This document shows, in pieces, positions 35,972 through 44,683 of a stretch of DNA of 64,000 nucleotides (positions within the stretch are counted from its first letter, which is position 1; every line of letters starts with the position of its first letter). The notes beneath the pieces were generated by a model. The model was not told the DNA's origin. It did no database searches and saw only the letters and a list, made by a program, of their open reading frames with translations. A program made the position numbers and the translations under genes. The DNA lies in the NCBI RefSeq assembly GCF_014396975.1, contig NZ_CP060719.1, forward strand, positions 3,392,639 through 3,456,638, written 5' to 3'. This DNA is from Thermomonas carbonis. Lineage in GTDB: Bacteria; Pseudomonadota; Gammaproteobacteria; Xanthomonadales; Xanthomonadaceae.

Positions 35972-38467
35972 TCAGTACTTCTGCTTCTTCCGCTTCGCCG
36001 GCTTGCCGCGTTCCGGCATCGGCATCGGTGCCGCTTCGGCAGCTTCATCGCCAACCAGGCGGAAGTCGATCTTGCGGTCTTCCACGCTGGCCTTGAGCAC
36101 CACGATCCGGACCCGATCACCGAGGCGATGGGAACGGCCACGTCGTTCGCCCGTGAGCGTCTTGCGAACCGCGTCGAAGTGATAGAAATCGCGCGGCAGC
36201 TGGGTCACGTGGACCAGGCCGTTGACCTTGGAATCGTCCAGCTCCACGAACAGGCCGAAGCTGGTGACGCCGCTGATGGTGCCGTCGAATTCCTTGCCGA
36301 CGTGGCCTTCCATCCATGCCGCGCGATAGCGCTCGTCGACCTCGCGCTGCGCTTCGTCGGCGCGGCGCGAGCGTTCGGAACACTGCAGCGACAACGCCGA
36401 CATCTCATGCGGCGAATAGGTATAGGTGTCGGGCGTGCCTCCGGCCAGCGCATGCTTGATCGCGCGATGCACCAGCAGATCGGGATAGCGACGGATCGGC
36501 GAGGTGAAGTGCGCGTACGCCTCCAGCGCCAGGCCGAAGTGGCCGATGTTGTCCGGCGCATACACCGCCAGGGACTGGCTGCGCAGGATCACCGATTCCA
36601 GCAGGGTCGCGTCCGGACGCTCGCGTATCTTCTCCAGCATCGCGCGGAAATCCTTCGGCTTCACCTTCGCCCATGGCGGCATGCGCAGCATGAACTCCTT
36701 GAGGAATTCTTCGAGGTCCGCGTACTTGGACTCCGGCGGCTTGTCGTGGTCGCGATACGGTGCCGGCACGCCCGACTGCAGCAGGTACAGCGCGGCCTGC
36801 ACGTTCGCCGCGATCATGCATTCCTCGATCAGCTTGTGCGCATCGTTGCGCTGGAGCATGCCGGCCTGGCTGACCGCACCCTGCGCGTCCAGCACGAAGC
36901 GCACCTCGCTGCTCTCGAACTCGATCGCACCGCGCTTCTGCCGCGCCTTGTCCAGCACCTTGTAGAGCTGGTGCAGCTGCCGGATCTGCGGCAGCAGGCC
37001 GCCGATCTTCGCCAGGGCAGCATCGTGATCGTCCTCGGGAATGCCCTCGCCCACCGCATTCCACACGTCGGTGTAGGTCAGGCGTGCGTGCGAATGCATC
37101 ACCGCCTCGTAGAACGTCGCGCCAACGACCACGCCATCGCGGCCGACCTGCATGTCGGCGACGAAGCACAGGCGGTCGACCTTCGGCATCAGCGAGCAGA
37201 TGCCGTTGCTCAAGGTCTCCGGCAGCATCGGCACCACGAAGCCGGGGAAATACACCGAGGTCGCGCGCAATTGCGCTTCGTCGTCGAGCGGCGTGCCCGG
37301 CCGCACGTAATGCGAAACATCGGCGATCGCCACGATCAGCCGGAAGCCATCCTTGTTCGGCTCGCACCAGACCGCGTCATCGAAGTCCTTGGCGTCCTCG
37401 CCGTCGATGGTGACCAGCGGCGTGTTGCGCAGGTCGACCCGGCCAGCGATTTCGGCGGGCTGGACCTGCAGCGGCACCGCGGTCGCCTCTGCGATGACTT
37501 CGGGCGGGAATTCGTGCGGGATGGAATGGGCGTGGATCGCCGCTTCGACCGCCTGGCTGGCGGTGAGCTTGTCGCCGAGCACGGCCAGGACCTTGCCGAT
37601 CGGCGGGCGATGCGTATCCGCAGGCGTGGTGATTTCGGCGACGACCAACTGGCCGTTGCGGGCCTCGTTGCGACCATCCACCGGGATCATGACGTTGCGC
37701 TGCACGCGCTTGTCGTCCGGGATCACGTAGCCGATGCCGGCTTCCTCGCTATAGCGGCCGATCAGGCGCGTCAACCGTCGCTCCAGCACTTCGACGATCG
37801 TGCCTTCGCGGCGGCCACGCCGGTCCACGCCGGTGACGCTGCCCAGCACGCGGTCGCCATGCATGACCTTGCGCATTTCATACGGCGGCAGGAACAGGTC
37901 GTCGCCGCCGCCCGCGTCGGGGCGAAGGAATCCGAAGCCGTTCTCGTTGGCGATCACCACGCCGGGAAGGAGATCCATGCGCTCGGCCGGTGCGAAGCCA
38001 CCGCGCCGGTTCTGCAACAGTTGGCCGTCGCGCAGCATCGCGTTGAGGCGCTTCTCCATCGCCTCGAACCGATCCGGCGCGGTCAGCGCGAGTTTCTGCG
38101 CGAGCGCATCGGCATCCATCGGCCCATCGCTGGCGGCCAGCACCTGCAGGATCATCTCGCGGCTGGCGATGGGCTGTTCGTAGCGTTGCGCTTCGCGCGC
38201 TGCGTGCGGATCGCGCTCGCGCCCGGGTCGGGTGGAGATCGACGGCTTCGGTACGGGCTTCGGTTCGGCACGCCCTGCAGGCTTGCTCGCACCGGCACCG
38301 CCGAAGGCGCGCATCAGGCCGGCATCGGGCAGCCAACCGGGCAACTTGCTGGCGCTTTTCTTCGCGCCGGGCCGGCCTTGCGGGGCGGCTTCGCTGCGTG
38401 CGCCGCCGGCCTTGCCGGGTGTCTTGCCGCCGCGGCCGGGGCCGCGCTTGCTGGGGGGTTTGGTCAT
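35972..38467 (-). CDS. rnr: Ribonuclease R
   Basis: An 831-residue 3'-5' exoribonuclease that degrades structured RNA. A basic, Gly/Lys-rich N-terminal tail is followed by a helix-turn-helix region, two cold-shock domains, the RNB catalytic domain (IDGEDAKDFDDAV with the metal-binding Asp cluster, and AHFTSPIRRYPDLLVHR) and an S1 domain (EFDGTISGVTSFGLFVEL). It ends in a lysine-rich tail (KPAKRKKQKY). The start MTKPPSKRGPG at 38467 is chosen because upstream in-frame sequence overlaps the tRNA promoter region and is not protein-like. Confidence 0.96.
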   Translation of the reverse strand: MTKPPSKRGPGRGGKTPGKAGGARSEAAPQGRPGAKKSASKLPGWLPDAGLMRAFGGAGASKPAGRAEPKPVPKPSISTRPGRERDPHAAREAQRYEQPIASREMILQVLAASDGPMDADALAQKLALTAPDRFEAMEKRLNAMLRDGQLLQNRRGGFAPAERMDLLPGVVIANENGFGFLRPDAGGGDDLFLPPYEMRKVMHGDRVLGSVTGVDRRGRREGTIVEVLERRLTRLIGRYSEEAGIGYVIPDDKRVQRNVMIPVDGRNEARNGQLVVAEITTPADTHRPPIGKVLAVLGDKLTASQAVEAAIHAHSIPHEFPPEVIAEATAVPLQVQPAEIAGRVDLRNTPLVTIDGEDAKDFDDAVWCEPNKDGFRLIVAIADVSHYVRPGTPLDDEAQLRATSVYFPGFVVPMLPETLSNGICSLMPKVDRLCFVADMQVGRDGVVVGATFYEAVMHSHARLTYTDVWNAVGEGIPEDDHDAALAKIGGLLPQIRQLHQLYKVLDKARQKRGAIEFESSEVRFVLDAQGAVSQAGMLQRNDAHKLIEECMIAANVQAALYLLQSGVPAPYRDHDKPPESKYADLEEFLKEFMLRMPPWAKVKPKDFRAMLEKIRERPDATLLESVILRSQSLAVYAPDNIGHFGLALEAYAHFTSPIRRYPDLLVHRAIKHALAGGTPDTYTYSPHEMSALSLQCSERSRRADEAQREVDERYRAAWMEGHVGKEFDGTISGVTSFGLFVELDDSKVNGLVHVTQLPRDFYHFDAVRKTLTGERRGRSHRLGDRVRIVVLKASVEDRKIDFRLVGDEAAEAAPMPMPERGKPAKRKKQKY

Positions 38468-38521
38468 GCGGCGATGGTACAACGCGCCCGTGCACGGGCT
38501 GTCCGCATCGCACGCAATCCG

Positions 38522-38550
38522 TTGACAAGCCCGAAGTCGCACTGCAACAT
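38522..38550 (+). promoter_or_regulatory. Sigma-70-type promoter of tRNA-Leu
   Basis: TTGACA (38522-38527) and CAACAT (38545-38550) are 17 bp apart, followed by a GC-rich discriminator (GCCCCC) typical of stringently controlled stable-RNA promoters. The tRNA begins 16 bp after the -10. Confidence 0.7.
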
Positions 38551-38566
38551 ACGCCCCCTGCACCCT

Positions 38567-38653
38567 GCCCGGGTGGCGGAATTGGTAGACGCACTAGCTT
38601 CAGGTGCTAGCGGGGGCAACTTCGTGGAGGTTCGAGTCCTCTCCCGGGCACCA
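38567..38653 (+). tRNA. tRNA-Leu (anticodon CAG)
   Basis: An 87-nt class II tRNA. The acceptor arms GCCCGGG/CCCGGGC pair perfectly. The anticodon stem CTAGC/GCTAG encloses the loop TTCAGGT, giving anticodon CAG that reads CUG. A long variable arm follows (CGGGGGCAACTTCGT), then the T loop TTCGAGT. The CCA end is encoded. Confidence 0.97.
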
Positions 38654-38668
38654 GGTTCAAACAAACGA

Positions 38669-38692
38669 CCCTCGCGCAAGCGGGGGTTTTTT
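38669..38692 (+). terminator. Intrinsic terminator of tRNA-Leu
   Basis: Stem CCCTCGC/GCGGGGG (one G-U pair) with loop GCAA, followed by TTTTTT at 38687-38692, 16 bases after the tRNA CCA end. Confidence 0.88.
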
Positions 38693-38802
38693 GTGCCTGG
38701 CGTTTTTCCATCACGCACTCCCGTCAAGCGGGTGCGAGCACGGGTTTACCCGGACGCACCGCGCACGCCATGCTGTCGCGAATCGCGCGGATGCAACGGC
38801 CC

Positions 38803-41256
38803 ATGACTTCGACCACCGACTGGCAGACCATCGAAGCGCTGTTCGACGCCGCATGGGAGCTGCCGGCGCAGCAACGCGAGGCATGGCTGCGCAGCAGCGA
38901 CAAGCCGGCGGCGATCGTCGACGAGGTCCTGCACCTGCTCGCCGCGGCCGATGCCAGCGGCGATTTCCTCGAACATGCGCCGCCCGCCGACACGCCCATG
39001 CCGGCGACGCTGGCAGACGGCGAGATCGCCGGTGCATGGCGGATTGCGGGACTGCTGGGTCGTGGCGGAATGGGCGAGGTCTATGCGGTCGAACGTGCCG
39101 ACGGCCAGTACGGCCAGCGCGCGGCACTCAAGCGCATCGCGCGCGTGGACGCGGGCGATTGGGCGCGCTTCCACACCGAACGCCGGATCGTCGCCCTGCT
39201 CGACCATCCCGGCATCGCCCGGATGATCGATGGCGGCTTGCTGGGCGATGGCCAGCCATACATGGTCATGGAATACGTGGACGGCATGCCGATCCACCAG
39301 TGGTGCGAGCAACGCAATGCCTCGCCGCGCGAACGCATCGCGCTGGTGCTGCAAGCCTGCGAGGCGGTGGCGCATGCGCATGCGCGGCTGGTCGTGCATC
39401 GCGACATCAAGCCGTCCAACCTGCTGGTCGATGGCGACGGCCGCGTGCGCCTGATCGATTTCGGCGTGGCCAGCCTGTCCGGCCAGGGCAACGAGGCCGA
39501 CGGCGAGCGCGCACCGCTGTCGCTGGGCTATGCCGCACCGGAACAACTCACGGGCGGCGATATCGGGGTGGCCGCCGATATCCACGCGATGGCGGCGGTC
39601 CTGTATCGATTGCTGTGCGGACATGCGCCGCATGCACGTGGCGAGCCGCCGACTGCGTTGCTGGCGATGCGCGCCGCGCAGGCGAGCGCGCCGCGTCTTC
39701 GCGATGCGGCGGCGTCCAACCCGCTCCACAGCGAGCGCGGCCTGCTGCTGGACCTGGATGCGGTGCTGGCGCAGGCGTTGGCGCGCGATCCCGCGCAGCG
39801 CTACCGCAGCATGGACGCGTTCGCCGATGATCTTGCGCGCGCACTGCGCGGCGCGCCGGTGGCGGCCCGCAATGGCGAGCCGCGCTACCGCTTCTGGCGC
39901 TTCCTGCACACGCATCGCTGGGCGGCGACGGGAGCGACCGTGACAGTGCTCGCGCTTGCGGTCGGACTGGGCATGGCCCTGTTCCAGGCACGCCAAGCCG
40001 GCCTCCAGCGCGATGAAGCCCTGCGCGAAAAGGCACGCCTGGAAGCGGTGCAGCAGGCGGTCTTCCACATGTTCCGCAGCGCCGGCGAAATGCAGGGCAG
40101 CGACGCGACCGCCGGCGACGTGCTCGACCATGCGGCGCAGCGGGTGGTCGACAGCTTCGCCCGCGATCCCGCGGAAGGCGCGCCGGTGTTGCACACCCTG
40201 GGCGAGCTGTATTTCATGCTCAACGATTACCCCGCGGCGGAACCGCTGCTGCAGCGATTGGCGGATGCCGACCCGAACGTCGTGGATCCGGCGCTGGTCG
40301 CGGTGGGTCGCTACGACCTGGCCCAGGTCGCGTTGCGCGGCGGCGACGCCGAACGCGCGAATGCCCTGCTCCTGCAGGCACGCAGTTACTGGAACACCGA
40401 TCCGGCGCGCTGGCAGATGCGGCTGATCGACAGCCTGATGCTGGAATCGCGGTTGCGCCAGCAGGCCGGCGATGCCGATGGTGCGATCGCCCTGCTGCAA
40501 CGCGGGCTGGCGCAGCGGATCGCGCTGGACGGCGTGCACGGACGCGAGACCGGCGTGTTCCACAACAACCTCGGCGTGGCGCTGTTCGGGCTCGGCCGGC
40601 TCGATGAAGCGCGCGAGGCATTCCGCGCCGCCAGCGAGGTCTGGCGCGTTGCGCGCCTGCGCGAATCGACCGATGCACTGAACACCCTCAACAACTGGGG
40701 CTCGCTGGAACTCAGTGCGGGCAAGCCGGAGGTGGCCGCGCCGCTGCTGGAGCAGGCGGTGAACCTGCGCCGGCAGTTGTACGGGCCATCGGCGGCGACT
40801 GCGGCCCTGCTCAACAATTACGGCAAGTTGCTGCTGCAGACCGAGCGCGCCGGCGAGGCCCTGCCGCTGCTCGCCGAAGCCGCAGCGATGGGCGCGCAGT
40901 TCGCCGGCACCGGCAGCATGCACCACGTCGCCGCACTCAGCGGGGTGGCGGAGGCGCAGTTGGCGCTGGGCGATGCCGCGCGTGCCGAGGTCGCCGCGCG
41001 TGAAGCACTGGCCGCTGCGGACCAGCATCTTGGCTCGAGTCATCCGGGCGGTGCGGCGCCGCGGCTGGCGCTGGCACGCATCCACCTGGCACGCAACCAG
41101 CATGCCCCGGTCGCGGCGCTGCTGGACACGGTGGATGCGATGGCCAAAGCCGCCGGCCCTGCCGGCCAGCGCATCGCCATGCAGAGCGCCAGCCTGCGCG
41201 CCAAGCTCAGTCCGGCACCGGCTCCAGCGCCTGGAACAGCCACGCGCGCGCCTTGA
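38803..41256 (+). CDS. Membrane-anchored serine/threonine protein kinase with TPR sensor region
   Basis: An 817-residue protein if read from ATG 38803; ATG 38770 is an alternative. The kinase domain covers roughly residues 80-340, with glycine loop LLGRGGMGEVYAVER, AALKRIAR (Lys), VVHRDIKPSNLL (catalytic loop), LIDFGVASL (DFG) and YAAPEQL. One membrane segment follows (ATVTVLALAVGLGMALF). A C-terminal stretch of tetratricopeptide repeats contains TGVFHNNLGVALFGLGRLDEA. It is convergent with, and overlaps by 50 bp, an ECF sigma gene of the type often linked to such kinases, suggesting phosphorylation-based control. Confidence 0.88.
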   Translation: MTSTTDWQTIEALFDAAWELPAQQREAWLRSSDKPAAIVDEVLHLLAAADASGDFLEHAPPADTPMPATLADGEIAGAWRIAGLLGRGGMGEVYAVERADGQYGQRAALKRIARVDAGDWARFHTERRIVALLDHPGIARMIDGGLLGDGQPYMVMEYVDGMPIHQWCEQRNASPRERIALVLQACEAVAHAHARLVVHRDIKPSNLLVDGDGRVRLIDFGVASLSGQGNEADGERAPLSLGYAAPEQLTGGDIGVAADIHAMAAVLYRLLCGHAPHARGEPPTALLAMRAAQASAPRLRDAAASNPLHSERGLLLDLDAVLAQALARDPAQRYRSMDAFADDLARALRGAPVAARNGEPRYRFWRFLHTHRWAATGATVTVLALAVGLGMALFQARQAGLQRDEALREKARLEAVQQAVFHMFRSAGEMQGSDATAGDVLDHAAQRVVDSFARDPAEGAPVLHTLGELYFMLNDYPAAEPLLQRLADADPNVVDPALVAVGRYDLAQVALRGGDAERANALLLQARSYWNTDPARWQMRLIDSLMLESRLRQQAGDADGAIALLQRGLAQRIALDGVHGRETGVFHNNLGVALFGLGRLDEAREAFRAASEVWRVARLRESTDALNTLNNWGSLELSAGKPEVAAPLLEQAVNLRRQLYGPSAATAALLNNYGKLLLQTERAGEALPLLAEAAAMGAQFAGTGSMHHVAALSGVAEAQLALGDAARAEVAAREALAAADQHLGSSHPGGAAPRLALARIHLARNQHAPVAALLDTVDAMAKAAGPAGQRIAMQSASLRAKLSPAPAPAPGTATRAP

Positions 41257-41755
41257 TCCAGTCGCGGCGCACGGTGCGTTCGGCGATGCCGAGCACGCGC
41301 GCGGTTTCCTCATCGGTGTAGCCGGCGAAGAACCGGCATTCGACCACCTGCTGCAAGCGCGGGTTGAGCTGCGACAGTTCCTGCAACGCGTCATCGAGCT
41401 CGACCAGGCGTTCGTCGCTGACCCAGAACGGCTCGATGTCCGGATGGTCTTCCAGCGAATCCACGCGGCCGCCACCGCGCTTGTCGGCCAGCCGGCGACG
41501 CGCATGGTCCACCAGCACCTGGCGCATCGCCATCGCCGCGGCGTGCAGGAAATGGGTCTCGTCCTGCCAGGCACCGCCGCGCTGCAGGCGCAGGAAGGCC
41601 TCGTTGACCAGTGCTGTGGTGCGCATGGTTTCGCCGGCATTGACCCGGCGGCGTTCGCGGCGCGCGCGCCGGCGCATGTCGTCCAGCAGCAGCGGGGCCA
41701 GTTCGGCGGCGGTCGCGGCCAGCGTGCCTGGCAGCGGCTCGGCGTCTTCGTGCAT
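41207..41755 (-). CDS. ECF sigma factor of the TIGR02999/kinase-linked type
   Basis: A 182-residue sigma factor with regions 2 and 4. The family signature is TTALVNEAFLRLQ, MAMRQVLVDHARRRLADKRGGG and then a region 4 helix-turn-helix (YTDEETARVLGIAERTVRRDWIKARAWL). No anti-sigma gene lies beside it; this group is commonly paired with serine/threonine kinases, here the convergent gene. ATG 41755 (MHEDAEPLPG) gives a normal length; there is no strong ribosome site before it, and an upstream in-frame start at 41872 would reach into the shared promoter motif. Confidence 0.85.
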   Translation of the reverse strand: MHEDAEPLPGTLAATAAELAPLLLDDMRRRARRERRRVNAGETMRTTALVNEAFLRLQRGGAWQDETHFLHAAAMAMRQVLVDHARRRLADKRGGGRVDSLEDHPDIEPFWVSDERLVELDDALQELSQLNPRLQQVVECRFFAGYTDEETARVLGIAERTVRRDWIKARAWLFQALEPVPD

Positions 41756-41826
41756 GCGGTCGATGACTTCGGCGGGGAAGGCTTGCACCTTAGCATCGGC
41801 CCGCGTCGGCTTGTCCGGATCACCCG

Positions 41827-41843
41827 CGCCGCTGCGTAACCGA
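41827..41843 (+). promoter_or_regulatory. Copy 1 of a shared 17-bp motif upstream of an exported-protein gene
   Basis: CGCCGCTGCGTAACCGA, 40 bases before the ATG at 41884. An almost identical sequence (one difference, C for T) lies at 43529-43545 upstream of the next same-strand lipoprotein gene. CGTAAC could serve as the -10 of an ECF promoter; this is inference. Confidence 0.4.
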
Positions 41844-41883
41844 TGCGCCTGCCCTGCCCTCGCGCCACTCAACGGAGTTTGCG

Positions 41884-42423
41884 ATGCCGCTGCGCCCGAT
41901 CTTTCTTTCCATCCTCATCACGATGTCGTCCATGGCTTGCGCGCCTGCCGACGCCGACAAGCCGATCGGCGATACACCCGTCCCCCAAGCGGCCTCCACG
42001 ACGCCTCAGCTCGCCGACACGATCGCCACCCCGCAGCCCACTCCCGGCTCTCATCACGGCAACTGGCGGCTGGTCGCCGTGGACGATCCGCACGATGCCG
42101 CACTGATGGCATTTTCGGTCCAGTCCGACCGCGGCGATGCGCACGGGACCGGCGACTACGTGCTGTTCCAGCCGTTCTGCGACGCCGTGGCCGGCACGCC
42201 GATCACCGGCACCGCCGAGTGCGAACTGATCGGCCTTGGTGCCGCGTTCGACCGCGTGGACATCGACGGGGAGCGCATCGTGCTGGTCTTCCATCCCACT
42301 GCGGACGGCCTGCCGCATCGGCTCGAACTGCGAAGCGATGGCGCCGCGCTGATCGGCGATTACGTGACCGAAGGCAACGACATCCGCCGCGCCGTGCGTG
42401 CGCAACCCGCCATCGAAGAATGA
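41884..42423 (+). CDS. Exported protein of unknown function
   Basis: A 179-residue protein with an N-terminal export signal (MPLRPIFLSILITMSSMAC) that may be a weak lipobox (SMAC), then a Thr/Pro/Ala-rich linker and a compact C-terminal domain. That domain has strands such as NWRLVAVDDPHDAALMAFS and ERIVLVFHPTADGLPHRLEL. I recognise no family. GGAG lies 7 bases before the ATG. The gene is divergent from the ECF sigma gene and carries the 17-bp shared motif in front of it. Confidence 0.65.
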   Translation: MPLRPIFLSILITMSSMACAPADADKPIGDTPVPQAASTTPQLADTIATPQPTPGSHHGNWRLVAVDDPHDAALMAFSVQSDRGDAHGTGDYVLFQPFCDAVAGTPITGTAECELIGLGAAFDRVDIDGERIVLVFHPTADGLPHRLELRSDGAALIGDYVTEGNDIRRAVRAQPAIEE

Positions 42424-42472
42424 TCCCGCCCGTCGCCGCGCATGAGTGGTGCCACGCCACTACGTCGGGACG

Positions 42473-43423
42473 TCATTGTTGCGCCCCGTGCTTGCCGTAG
42501 CCCGCCATCACCGCACTGAAATCCTTGTAGCCGGCACCGGAAAAGCGCTGCGACTTGCGCATCACGTAGCTGATCTCGAACACCGCGCCCTCGCCTTCCA
42601 TGCGCGTGACCAGGCGCTGCACGTTCGCCTTCGGCAGGGCGACCACGCCCGTGCCCATGTACGAGGCCGCGTAGAAGGCCACGTCGAAATCCGGCGTCGC
42701 CAGCCAGAGGCGCAGCGGCTTGCCGCTCTCCGGATTGGTGCCTGCGTATTCGGTCGAACGGTACTTGCCGCCGCGCAGGTCGCTGCCGATGTCGCGCACC
42801 TTTCCGGTGGGCTTGAAGTCGCTCTCGAACCAGTCGCCCGCGATGTAGGCATTGAGGTCGCGGCCAAGCGGGCTTTCGCCGCTGCGCGCCGACATCGCCA
42901 CCCGCCCCATCTCGGCGCTGGTCATGTAGCTGTAGTGGTCGCCGGCATTGGTCATGATCTGGAAATCGAGCGAGCCGCCCTCGCTGGTGGCGGGCCGGTT
43001 ACCCATGCTTTCGACCGCGCCGCGATCCAGGCCGATGTGGCCGCTGCGCGAATCGAGCAGGTAGTACGACTGCAGCATGCCCGCTTCAGGCACCTGCCCG
43101 ATGTAACCGATCACCAGGTCGAAGGCGAAGCTGCCGTTGATCGGCGGCGAGGGGTGCTTGCCCGCCTTGTCTCCCACGTTCGCCCGCGGCCCTGCTTCTC
43201 CCGTCTTGTCGGCGTCCGCGTCCTGCGGATAGGGGTCGAGCAGGTCGTCGGCCGGATCGCCGGCACTCGATTTCACCGGCAGCAGGTCGCTGTCGGCGTC
43301 GGTGATGCGGTCGACCTTCGGCTTCGGCGGGTCCTGCAGCAGGTCGCTTCGGGTCACGCCAAACGCAGCGGCACCGCCGGCCAGCAGCACACCGGCAAGC
43401 ACGACCGATTTCGGGAACGCCAT
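42473..43423 (-). CDS. Exported protein of unknown function
   Basis: A 316-residue protein. The N-terminus MAFPKSVVLAGVLLAGGAAAFGV is a signal peptide or anchor. An acidic Asp/Pro-rich segment (residues about 30-90) precedes a C-terminal domain with SFAFDLVIGYIGQVPEAGMLQSYYLL, FQIMTNAGDHYSYMTSAEMG, LRLWLATPDFDVAFYAASYMG and FEISYVMRKSQRFSG. I do not recognise the family. It is divergent from the 43697 lipoprotein gene across a 273-bp gap that holds the second copy of the shared motif and no other gene. Confidence 0.65.
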   Translation of the reverse strand: MAFPKSVVLAGVLLAGGAAAFGVTRSDLLQDPPKPKVDRITDADSDLLPVKSSAGDPADDLLDPYPQDADADKTGEAGPRANVGDKAGKHPSPPINGSFAFDLVIGYIGQVPEAGMLQSYYLLDSRSGHIGLDRGAVESMGNRPATSEGGSLDFQIMTNAGDHYSYMTSAEMGRVAMSARSGESPLGRDLNAYIAGDWFESDFKPTGKVRDIGSDLRGGKYRSTEYAGTNPESGKPLRLWLATPDFDVAFYAASYMGTGVVALPKANVQRLVTRMEGEGAVFEISYVMRKSQRFSGAGYKDFSAVMAGYGKHGAQQ

Positions 43424-43528
43424 CGGAACACTCCACTTCGGGGATGCGCTGGCTACGCGATTGCATCCCTGAATCCGGACATTCGCTGGCCGGGGACGCG
43501 ATCCGCAGGCCGATGGCCAGATTTTCCA

Positions 43529-43545
43529 CGCCGCTGCGTAACTGA
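43529..43545 (+). promoter_or_regulatory. Copy 2 of the shared 17-bp motif
   Basis: CGCCGCTGCGTAACTGA, 151 bases before ATG 43697 on the same strand. It differs at one position from 41827-41843. Confidence 0.4.
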
Positions 43546-43696
43546 CCGGATCCGGCAATCCGCCGGTGCCATGCCGCGACGGGAATCCCGACGAAAAAAA
43601 CACCCTGCTCGGTCGGCGCGATGCCGCATGACCGGAACGACAGAGATCACCGGCCAGCCGCGCAGGCAGATGAACAACCCCAACAGGAGTACAGCA

Positions 43697-44536
43697 ATGA
43701 GTCGTTTCGAGATCCGGGTCCAGTTCCAGAACGCGCTGGGCCTCGCCGTGCTTGCGGTGGCGCTTGCCGGTTGCGGCAGGGCGGACGATGCCCCGGCAAA
43801 TGCCGATACCGGCTCCAGCATGCAGGCCATCGTCGACGAAGCCGCGCAGGATGCCAGTGATGCCGGTGCATTGCCGGAAGGCGATGCGCCGTTGAAGGAA
43901 GGCCAGAGCGTGCAGGGCACCATCCAGGCCGATGTCGGCAATGGCATGCAGGCGTTCCGCTCGCTGTCGACCAAGGTCGCCGACGATATCGAGCAGCAAG
44001 TCGAGGAAAAAATGGGTGGCAAGGCTGGCCAGGACGCCATCGCCGATGCCAACAAGAAACTGGAGAAGCTCGGCACCGGTACCCGGGTCGATTCCGACGA
44101 CGTGCGCAACATGATGAAAGGCATGGGCGGCAAGACCTTCCACGACTCGCAGGTGATGCACGTCGACATCATCAAGTCGCTGCAGGTCACGCTGAAGGGC
44201 ACGGCCGGCGACGGCGGCAACCTGGACCTGGGCGTCACCTTCGACGACAAGACCCTGGCGATGACCGGCAGCAGCCTGAACTACCGCCCGAAGGCGAACG
44301 CGATGTTCGATTTCTACGAGGGCAAGGGCGGCGAACAGGTCACGGTGACGATCGACCGATTCGAACGCAACGCCGACGGCACCTACGCGATCGCAGGAAG
44401 CTTCTCTGCGAAGGACCTGCCGGCTTCGTCGATGGCGAAGAAGTTGCCCAGCGCCACCTTGGCATCGGCCAGCGGCACGTTCTCGTTCGACGCGCTGCCG
44501 CTGAAGGAAATGCCGAAGTTCGGCAAGGGCGCCTGA
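43697..44536 (+). CDS. Lipoprotein of unknown function
   Basis: A 279-residue lipoprotein with signal LGLAVLAVALAGC (lipobox LAGC) and AGGAG 7 bases before the start. The mature part opens with an acidic Ala/Asp-rich region and a helical segment containing VADDIEQQVEEKMGGKAGQDAIADANKKLEK. It continues with a beta-rich domain (LQVTLKGTAGDGGNLDLGVTF, TVTIDRFERNADGTYAIAGSF). No family is recognised. The last strands resemble domains that bind small hydrophobic ligands, but this is only an impression. Confidence 0.7.
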   Translation: MSRFEIRVQFQNALGLAVLAVALAGCGRADDAPANADTGSSMQAIVDEAAQDASDAGALPEGDAPLKEGQSVQGTIQADVGNGMQAFRSLSTKVADDIEQQVEEKMGGKAGQDAIADANKKLEKLGTGTRVDSDDVRNMMKGMGGKTFHDSQVMHVDIIKSLQVTLKGTAGDGGNLDLGVTFDDKTLAMTGSSLNYRPKANAMFDFYEGKGGEQVTVTIDRFERNADGTYAIAGSFSAKDLPASSMAKKLPSATLASASGTFSFDALPLKEMPKFGKGA

Positions 44537-44683
44537 GGCAACAGGACGCCAAGAACAGGCGTCACGGAGGCCGACTGGCCGGGGCCTCCGCGAGTCGCTC
44601 CCCGATACTCGCTTGGTCGCGGAGGCCCAGGCCAACCGGCTGCAAGCATCTTCGCGACTGCGAGGGCGGCGGAAGTTCTTCCG

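Noticed and set aside
43424..43696. Possible small RNA or gene in the 273-bp divergent gap
   Set aside because: Apart from the shared 17-bp motif and a short hairpin before an A run, nothing there supports a separate gene.
44565..44627. Nested hairpins between the 43697 lipoprotein gene and phrB
   Set aside because: Pairing is good (CGGAGGCC/GGCCTCCG and a competing arm) but no T tract follows on either strand, so I do not call a terminator.
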